NCBI RefSeq assembly: GCF_000221185.1
Contig: NC_015865.1
Coordinates: 1,488,001 to 1,552,000, forward strand
Direction of reading: 5' to 3'
Length of the DNA: 64,000 nt
Source of the DNA: Thermococcus sp. 4557
GTDB taxonomy: Archaea > Methanobacteriota_B > Thermococci > Thermococcales > Thermococcaceae
The notes below the pieces were generated by a model, which had not been told where the DNA came from, searched no databases, and saw only the letters and a list, made by a program, of their open reading frames with translations. Shown here in pieces: positions 58,805 to 64,000 of this stretch; the stretch's first letter is position 1, and every line of letters begins with the position of its first letter. The position numbers and the translations under genes were made by a program.

Positions 58805-59767
58805 ATGGATGGCCTGGCGGTAGCGGCGATAGCAGTAGCGTTTTACATTGCATGGAACATAGGCTCCAACGATTCGGCCAACGCCATGGGCACCGCGGTT
58901 GGGGCCGGAATACTGAGCTTCCGCCAGGCCACGCTCACGATAGCGATTTTCGTCCTCATGGGGGCCTACCTCAGGGGATACAAGGTCATGAAGACCGTCG
59001 GGAAGGGCATAGTGCCCGAGGGCTACCTCACGATGGAGATGGCGGTTATAGCGCTCCTCGCTGCGGGGGTCTGGGTCACGATAGCGACGGTCAAGGGGCT
59101 TCCCGTTTCCACGACCCAGGCCATAGTTGGAGGCGTCATCGGAGTTGGCCTGGCCACCCACGCCCCCGTGAACTGGTACACCCTCACCAAAATCGCCGCC
59201 GCATGGGTTGTTTCTCCCGTGCTCTCGGGCCTGCTTGCGATAGTCCTGTACAGGTTCTACTCCCTCGTGGTGTCGAGAATCGGCAGAGTCTCTACCATCG
59301 AATCCCTCTACAAGGCCCTGGCGATACTCGGCGGTTCGTACATGGCCTTCAACTTCGGAACCAACGAGGTGGCCAACGCCTCCGGACCCCTCGTCGGCGC
59401 GGGCTTCATGGAGCCGAAGGTGGCCGGAATCTTCGGGGCGATAGCGCTCTCCCTCGGCGCCCTCACCTTCAGCTACGCGGTGATGCACACCGTCGGGAAG
59501 AAGATAACTGCCCTCGGCCCGATCTCGGCCTTCGCGGCCCAGTTCGGCTCGGCCATCGCCGTCAGCCTCGCCAACTTCTTCGGCCTCCCTGTAAGCTCGA
59601 GCCAGTCCATAGTCGGGGGCGTGGTTGGTGTGGGCCTCCTCGCTGGCCAGGGCGTTGAGAAATCTGTTATCAGGGATATAGTCTTCGGCTGGGTCGCGAC
59701 GCCGCTAACGGCGGTTATACTCTCACTGGCCATCTTCAAGGCCTTCTCCCTTGTGGGGCTGGTTTAA
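58805..59767 (+). CDS. inorganic phosphate transporter, PiT family
   Basis: 320-residue carrier with about ten membrane helices and the duplicated PiT signature GSNDSANAMG (N-terminal half) and GTNEVANASG (C-terminal half). Moves phosphate, often as metal-phosphate, with H+ or Na+. ATG 58805 follows GGTGGTTAAA. The leader has TATATAGAC-TATATAG (58778-58793) and an earlier TATA-like AAATTTTTAAATCC near 58747-58760. No PhoU-like gene precedes it. The end overlaps hflX by 45 nt, convergent. Confidence 0.93.
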   Translation: MDGLAVAAIAVAFYIAWNIGSNDSANAMGTAVGAGILSFRQATLTIAIFVLMGAYLRGYKVMKTVGKGIVPEGYLTMEMAVIALLAAGVWVTIATVKGLPVSTTQAIVGGVIGVGLATHAPVNWYTLTKIAAAWVVSPVLSGLLAIVLYRFYSLVVSRIGRVSTIESLYKALAILGGSYMAFNFGTNEVANASGPLVGAGFMEPKVAGIFGAIALSLGALTFSYAVMHTVGKKITALGPISAFAAQFGSAIAVSLANFFGLPVSSSQSIVGGVVGVGLLAGQGVEKSVIRDIVFGWVATPLTAVILSLAIFKAFSLVGLV

Positions 59768-61033
59768 CCGCCGTATCCCCACGCCGAGCCTCGTCAGCTC
59801 CTTTATCATCCCAGTCTGTATGTAGGCCTCTATCCTGGTTTCCTCTCCGTATTCCACGTCCAAAACCTCGCCGATGGCGTTTATCAGGGCCATGACCCCC
59901 GGCACCTTCTCGGGCTCGCTCACGGTTATCTCGAAGGCACCGTACTTCGGCAGGGTCAGCACGGCGTCCTCGAGCGCACCGTAAAGCTCCTCAAGCTCCC
60001 CCAGCTTCGCGGAGATCGACACCACTCGGCGGAGGTTTATGCCCCTCTCCTCCGCTATCTCCCTAACCCTCTCGGCCTTGTCGCGGACGTCTTCCCCGCT
60101 GGTCAGGTCCATCTTGTTGAGTGCAACCACCATAGGCCTGTCCAGGGTTTTTAACTCCCTCAGGACGCCAAGGGACGCCAGGAATTTTCTTCTTATCTCC
60201 CCCCAGGGTTCGCTGGCATCCAGGACGAGCAGGATTATGTCCGCCTTCACTATCTCCTCGAGGGTCGAGTGGAAGGCCTCGACTATGAACGGCGGCAGGC
60301 CGTCGATGAAGCCAACTGTATCTGTCACGAGAACCCTCTTCCCGCCGAGCTTGAAGCGCCTCGTCGTCGTGTCCAGGGTGGTGAACATCTGGTTCCTCGC
60401 CTCTATATCCTCCCCCGCGAGGGCGTTGAGAAGGGTAGATTTCCCGGCGTTGGTGTAGCCGGCGAGGGCGATGAGTATGAAGCCAACCTCCTCGCGGCGC
60501 TTCCGCTTCACCTCTCTGTCGGCTTTGACCCTCTCCAGCTCCCGCCTTATCCTGCCCATTCGGTAGCGGATGTGCTTGAGGTACTGCTGGGTCTGATACT
60601 CACCCATTCCCTTGAAACCCGCCCTGTCGCCAAGCTTGATTCTCCTAATCGCCTCCTTCACGAGCGGAACCTCGTACTGGAGGCTCGCCAGCTCCACCTG
60701 AAGCTTGGCCTCCTTTGAGTGGGCGCGTTTCTCGAAGATTTCGAGAACAAGCTGCCAGCGGTCGATTACTTCAACGCGGAGCTCCTTCCAGAGGTTGTAC
60801 GCCTGGCTCGGGCTGAGCTTGTTAGCGAACACAACCTTGTCCGGTTCCAGCTCCCGAACCAGCTCCTTGAGCTCCTCCAGCTTTCCCTTTCCGATGTTGT
60901 ACTTCGGGTGCTCCTCCCTGTTCTGCTCGAGTATCGCCACTACCTCATAGCCGGCGCTTCTCAGCAGCTCCTCGAACTCCTCGCGGCTAACCCTGTCCCG
61001 CCTGGATTTTCTTATTACGCCTATGGCCCTCAT
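59723..61033 (-). CDS. hflX: ribosome-associated GTPase HflX
   Basis: 436-residue GTPase of the HflX family: N-terminal glycine-rich/nucleotide-binding domain (about 1-110), a helical linker with many charged residues, then the G domain with G1 AGYTNAGKST, G3 DTVGF, and G4 NKMD. Bacterial HflX splits stalled 70S ribosomes under heat stress; archaeal members bind the large subunit. A C-terminal domain of about 70 residues follows. GAGAGGTATGACCG precedes the ATG. Confidence 0.95.
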   Translation of the reverse strand: MRAIGVIRKSRRDRVSREEFEELLRSAGYEVVAILEQNREEHPKYNIGKGKLEELKELVRELEPDKVVFANKLSPSQAYNLWKELRVEVIDRWQLVLEIFEKRAHSKEAKLQVELASLQYEVPLVKEAIRRIKLGDRAGFKGMGEYQTQQYLKHIRYRMGRIRRELERVKADREVKRKRREEVGFILIALAGYTNAGKSTLLNALAGEDIEARNQMFTTLDTTTRRFKLGGKRVLVTDTVGFIDGLPPFIVEAFHSTLEEIVKADIILLVLDASEPWGEIRRKFLASLGVLRELKTLDRPMVVALNKMDLTSGEDVRDKAERVREIAEERGINLRRVVSISAKLGELEELYGALEDAVLTLPKYGAFEITVSEPEKVPGVMALINAIGEVLDVEYGEETRIEAYIQTGMIKELTRLGVGIRRLNQPHKGEGLEDGQ

Positions 61034-61143
61034 CGGTCATACCTCTCCCCAGGGGTTTATAGTCTTTTGGAACGGCCGGTTTTTAACCTAAAGTTTGAGA
61101 TACGCCTTTAAACTTAAAACGCGAGTTACTGATGGTGGTTACC

Positions 61144-61503
61144 ATGGATTACGACGATGTTAACGTCAAGCTTGGGGAGATAGAGGAGCTCCTCGACAGG
61201 CTCGGGAAGGAGCACCCAAAGGAGATATCGGCCTTCTCCCGCTTCCTGCGTGAGACCCTCGACAACAAGGCCCTGACGACGCGCGAGAAGGAGCTCATAG
61301 CCCTCGCCCTCGGCATATCCGCGGGCTGCGAGTGGTGCATCTACCTCCACACCCAGAAGGCCCTCGCCGCCGGTGCAAAGCCAGAAGAACTCATCGAGGC
61401 CGGTCTCGTCGCGGTTCTCATGGCCGGCGGCCCCGCCCTGATGCACCTCATACCCCTTATGAAGGCTATAGAGACCTTCCAGAAGGAGAAGGGAGAGGAG
61501 TGA
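61144..61503 (+). CDS. AhpD-like / carboxymuconolactone decarboxylase family protein
   Basis: 119-residue helical protein of the CMD/AhpD superfamily. The redox CXXC motif is CEWC, followed by the conserved His four residues later (CEWCIYLHTQKAL), so peroxidase or disulfide reductase activity is likely. GGTGGTTACC supports ATG 61144 over the longer frame. The gene is divergent from hflX. The physiological reductant is unknown. Confidence 0.9.
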   Translation: MDYDDVNVKLGEIEELLDRLGKEHPKEISAFSRFLRETLDNKALTTREKELIALALGISAGCEWCIYLHTQKALAAGAKPEELIEAGLVAVLMAGGPALMHLIPLMKAIETFQKEKGEE

Positions 61504-61542
61504 ACCTCAACGTTTTCGTTTTATTTTCCTCTTTGTTCTGCA

Positions 61543-61878
61543 TCATTCCTCGGTCAGCTTCAGTATTGCCTCCGCGAGGTCGCCGTTTGCCTCTTCCAGG
61601 GCCTTCTTTGCAGTCTCGTAATCGACGCCTGTCTGCTCCATGACGAGCTGGACGTCCTCCTCCGATACCTTCACGATGGCCCTGACCTCCTCACTTCCCG
61701 GGACGATCTGATAGCTCTTCTCGCCCTGCGCGGTTATTATCGTGATGACCGGCTCCTTAAGGACTATCTCCTTGTTCTCCATCCTGATTATGACTTCCTC
61801 AACCCCATCGAGCTCCTCCATTTTGATGCCCATCTGGCGCATGAGCTTCTTCATCTGCCGCGGGTTCATCCCCATCAT
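61543..61878 (-). CDS. nac: nascent polypeptide-associated complex protein
   Basis: 111-residue archaeal NAC homodimer subunit, a ribosome-bound chaperone. NAC domain: [56 protein letters not shown]-terminal UBA domain: [41 protein letters not shown] 61878 has AGGTGGTAGCG upstream; ATG 61875 and 61869 are near alternatives. A TATA-like CTTTTTAAAATC lies about 35 nt upstream. Confidence 0.96.
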   Translation of the reverse strand: MMGMNPRQMKKLMRQMGIKMEELDGVEEVIIRMENKEIVLKEPVITIITAQGEKSYQIVPGSEEVRAIVKVSEEDVQLVMEQTGVDYETAKKALEEANGDLAEAILKLTEE

Positions 61879-61966
61879 CGCTACCACCTGGGGAGAGTTC
61901 CACTCTGATTTTAAAAAGGTTGGCAAGGTTTTTCAGGTGCTCCGCAAAATCCCCTTCGGTGGGAGC

Positions 61967-62149
61967 ATGGCTTACATCCCCCGGACCGTTCCCACGGATT
62001 TCCAGGTTGTATTCGGCTTCCTGGCGGTAGCCCTGATTCTCCTGGCGGCCTGGCTCTTCTTCCGCTGGATGAAGCGGTACGCTGAGAGAAAGGAGAGGGA
62101 AATCGAGAAGGAACTCGAGGAATTGGAGGAAACGGGGGAAGTGTATTAG
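61967..62149 (+). CDS. small single-span membrane protein
   Basis: 60-residue protein with one membrane helix (VVFGFLAVALILLAAWLFFRW) followed by a highly charged helix (MKRYAERKEREIEKELEELEE). The layout suggests a coiled-coil anchor or a small subunit of a membrane complex. No family is named. GGTGGGAGC precedes ATG 61967. Its frame is open back to 61742, but that part is antisense to nac. Confidence 0.65.
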   Translation: MAYIPRTVPTDFQVVFGFLAVALILLAAWLFFRWMKRYAERKEREIEKELEELEETGEVY

Positions 62150-62156
62150 TCTGGAA

Positions 62157-63185
62157 CTACTCCACATTCTCCTCCGGGAAATTCGAGGTCTCCTCGTTGG
62201 CCCTCATTATCTTTGCCCTGTACTCCTCGTACCTCTTCCTGGCCTCTTCCGCCTTCTCCGTCTCGCCCAGGTAGTCGTAGGCCTCGGCGACGTGCTTCCA
62301 CCACATGGGGTCCTGCTCGGCCTCCTTCAGGCAGTACTCGAGGAACTTCTCGTAGGCTTCCCTTGCGAGCTCCTCCTTCCCGAGCTTGCGCGCTATGTTG
62401 CCGACGTCCTCGTAAAAGACACCCTCCTCTTCTGCCTCCTTCTGGTAGTACTTGAGGGCCCTTTCCCAGGCCTCCCTGGCCTTCTCCTCGTTGCCCAGCT
62501 CCTCGTAGAGCTTTGCAACGTCCTCCCAGAACCAGGGCTCCTCCTCGGCGTAGCGCTCGAGGGCTTTAGCGGCCCTCTCCATGTTCCCGGCTTTCTTCCA
62601 GTACTCGTGGGCCTCCTTCAGGTAGTAGGTGTCCTTTTCCTTGTCGTAGAGAGCCTCGTATATCTCGGCGGCCCTCTCGTACTTCTCGGCCTTCTCGTAG
62701 GCCCAGGCGGCGCTCTCCATCCAGCCGAGCTTCTCGTACATCTCCGCCGCCTTCAGGTAGTTCCCGGCCTTCTCGTACTTCCTTGCCGCGGCTTTGTACT
62801 TGCCCGCCCTCTCCAGATTCTCGGCCGAACGGAAGCGGTCCGCGAGACCGAGGTCGGGCTCGCTGATGTACCAGATTCCAAAGGCGACGATCGCTATGAA
62901 GAAGACGATTATCCCGGCGACGACGTTGAGGCTCCGCCAGGTGGCGCTCAGGTAGAGGCCGTAGCCGCTTATGGCCGTGAAGATTGCCAGTATCGTCCCG
63001 TACTTCCAGCTCTCGGCGTAGAACGTCAGTCCCGTGAAGAAGAGCAACATCAACGTGACGCCGAGGAAGCCGAGGGTGAGTATCACCTGGAGCAGCAGCT
63101 TCCAGCCGCCGTACCAGACTATTCCAGCGGCTATTGCTAGGATTGCTATCATGAAACCGATCAGGTACGCTTTGAGCTTGTCCAT
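62157..63185 (-). CDS. membrane-anchored TPR protein
   Basis: 342-residue protein with about four hydrophobic segments in the first 110 residues, then a tail of about 6-8 TPR-like repeats of 34-38 residues (YKAAARKYEKAGNYLKAAEMYEKLGWMESAAWAYEKAEKYERAAEIYEAL…). The repeats face the cytoplasm and should bind protein partners. The ATG lies inside the upstream alkyltransferase gene (25-nt overlap), so it is translated by coupling with a DNA repair enzyme for no obvious reason. Confidence 0.87.
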   Translation of the reverse strand: MDKLKAYLIGFMIAILAIAAGIVWYGGWKLLLQVILTLGFLGVTLMLLFFTGLTFYAESWKYGTILAIFTAISGYGLYLSATWRSLNVVAGIIVFFIAIVAFGIWYISEPDLGLADRFRSAENLERAGKYKAAARKYEKAGNYLKAAEMYEKLGWMESAAWAYEKAEKYERAAEIYEALYDKEKDTYYLKEAHEYWKKAGNMERAAKALERYAEEEPWFWEDVAKLYEELGNEEKAREAWERALKYYQKEAEEEGVFYEDVGNIARKLGKEELAREAYEKFLEYCLKEAEQDPMWWKHVAEAYDYLGETEKAEEARKRYEEYRAKIMRANEETSNFPEENVE

Positions 63186-63697
63186 CCTTCCACCCCCTCG
63201 ATTTCGAGCAGGAAGACCTTTTCGTCCAGTCGCGGAGTGTAGTAGCCGATGCCGTCGTGGGCAACGACGCGATGACAGGGAACAACGATGGGATAGGGGT
63301 TCCTCCTCATCGCCCCGCCTATGGCCCGCGGTGACGTGCCAATGGCCCTGGCAAGGCCACCATACGTTATAACACTCCCTCTTTTAACGTTTTTCGTGAG
63401 CCACTCGTAAACCCTCCTTTCAAAGGCCGTTACGCCCTCAAAGGAGAGCTCCGGCAGAATTTCGGAGTTGCTCACCCTGCCGATGATGACGTCCCTGACG
63501 AGGGCCGGGTAGTCCGACCTTTCGCGTTCGATACTGACGTCCACACCCCGTTTCCTTAGAAAGCCCGTGAGGCGGTCGAGGTTCCTCTCGAACTGCTCCC
63601 CGTCCAGCGCGAAGGTTATTCCCTGAACCCCGCCCTCAAAAAGCACGGCTATCCAGACGTCTCTGTTTGCTATCCGAAACTTCTCAACGCTCAGCAT
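63161..63697 (-). CDS. ogt: methylated-DNA-protein cysteine methyltransferase (AGT)
   Basis: 178-residue suicide repair protein that takes the alkyl group from O6-alkylguanine. The acceptor Cys141 is in PCHRV (IVVPCHRVV), the helix-turn-helix recognition part RGSVITYGGLARAIGTSPRAIGGAMRRNPYP carries the Arg finger, and the preceding N-terminal ribonuclease-H-like domain is complete. Cys141 is the same position as in the Thermococcus enzyme. The start faces the divergent ketopantoate reductase gene across 53 nt. Confidence 0.96.
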   Translation of the reverse strand: MLSVEKFRIANRDVWIAVLFEGGVQGITFALDGEQFERNLDRLTGFLRKRGVDVSIERERSDYPALVRDVIIGRVSNSEILPELSFEGVTAFERRVYEWLTKNVKRGSVITYGGLARAIGTSPRAIGGAMRRNPYPIVVPCHRVVAHDGIGYYTPRLDEKVFLLEIEGVEGWTSSKRT

Positions 63698-63750
63698 AAT
63701 ACCATCGGTAACGCTTTAAGGGTAGCGCTTTAAACGGTTGCGGTGGTGGG

Positions 63751-64000
63751 ATGAAGATTTACGTGCTCGGGGCCGGAAGCATAGGCTCGCTTTTTGGCGC
63801 GCTCCTCTCGAGGGCGGGGAACGAGGTCACCCTGATAGGAAGGGAAAACCAAGTGAGGGCGATAAACGAGAACGGTCTGCACGTCTCGGGGGTTGAGGAG
63901 TTCACGGTTCATCCCCGGGCCAGCCTCACCGCCCCGGATGAGCCGCCGGACCTGCTGATTCTGGCCACGAAGTCGTACTCTACGAAGACCGCCCTGGAGT
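63751..64000 (+). CDS. panE: 2-dehydropantoate 2-reductase (ketopantoate reductase), 5' part
   Basis: The first 83 codons of a gene that runs past the right edge. The protein begins MKIYVLGAGSIGSLFGALLSRAGNEVTLIGR, the NAD(P)-binding GxGxxG fold of ketopantoate reductases, followed by LILATKSYSTKTALE, the usual second conserved strand. It makes pantoate for the pantoate kinase encoded at 11371. In Thermococcus this enzyme prefers NADH and is feedback-inhibited by CoA. GGTGGTGGG precedes the ATG, and CTTTAAACG at about 63728-63736 is TATA-like. Confidence 0.93.
   Translation, partial: MKIYVLGAGSIGSLFGALLSRAGNEVTLIGRENQVRAINENGLHVSGVEEFTVHPRASLTAPDEPPDLLILATKSYSTKTALE

Overview
The window is chromosomal DNA of a hyperthermophilic archaeon of the order Thermococcales, most likely a Thermococcus. 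Support comes from the gene set: ADP-free archaeal gluconeogenic FBP aldolase/phosphatase, GAPOR, the linked POR/VOR 2-ketoacid:ferredoxin oxidoreductases, pantoate kinase, ArcS, TFE, archaeal NAC, an ATP-dependent DNA ligase and tetraether lipid synthase. Two Thermococcales-glycolytic-motif (TGM) sites, a tRNA-Trp whose intron is a box C/D RNA, GGTGA-type ribosome binding sites and TTTATAA-type TATA boxes agree. Genes are dense, with many 4-nt ATGA overlaps and convergent ends that overlap by up to 45 nt.

Layout. 0-4.5 kb: corrinoid adenosyltransferase, a hicBA toxin-antitoxin pair running into a fuculose-phosphate-type aldolase, tRNA-Tyr, a Tfx regulator and an LrgAB-type pair. 4.6-9.3 kb: DUF2139 protein, tetraether lipid synthase with a small partner, and type-4 uracil-DNA glycosylase. 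9.3-18.5 kb: NhaC antiporter, pantoate kinase, HEPN/MNT pair, DNA ligase, PrsW-like protease, PyrE, MinD-like ATPase, and an m5U RNA methyltransferase. 18.6-30.6 kb: Lrp regulator, intron-containing tRNA-Trp, FBP aldolase/phosphatase and GAPOR with opposite TGM placement, FAD oxidoreductase, carbamate kinase, Clp-fold protease, coiled-coil protein and archaeosine synthase ArcS.

30.6-36.7 kb is the most accessory-looking part: a seven-gene, translationally coupled minus-strand cassette. It encodes a small secreted protein, two tandem paralogous surface-anchored proteins, a PEGA-domain surface protein and a three-part ABC system. I do not recognise it as a described system; it is the main candidate for something new.

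36.7-52.9 kb: SFM1-like and class I methyltransferases, tRNA-Gly, DMT transporter, GcvT, universal stress protein, a probable independent box C/D sRNA (41254-41316), CutA, acylphosphatase, ACT regulator, PfkB kinase, TFE with DUF2110, Mrp, then a FecBCD-type ABC transporter coupled to FmdE and followed upstream by MobA. 52.9-58.6 kb: porG-vorD-vorA-vorB-porD-porA-porB. 58.6-64 kb: Pit phosphate transporter, HflX, AhpD-like protein, NAC, a TPR membrane protein, O6-alkylguanine-DNA alkyltransferase, and the start of ketopantoate reductase.

Functional links: ferredoxin-linked peptide/sugar catabolism (GAPOR, POR, VOR), tungsten or molybdenum cofactor supply (MobA, FmdE, perhaps the ABC transporter) for GAPOR-type enzymes, CoA synthesis (pantoate kinase, ketopantoate reductase), and membrane lipid maturation (Tes). 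No insertion sequence, CRISPR array, rRNA gene or replication origin was seen. All start codons were chosen by reading the Shine-Dalgarno context by eye.
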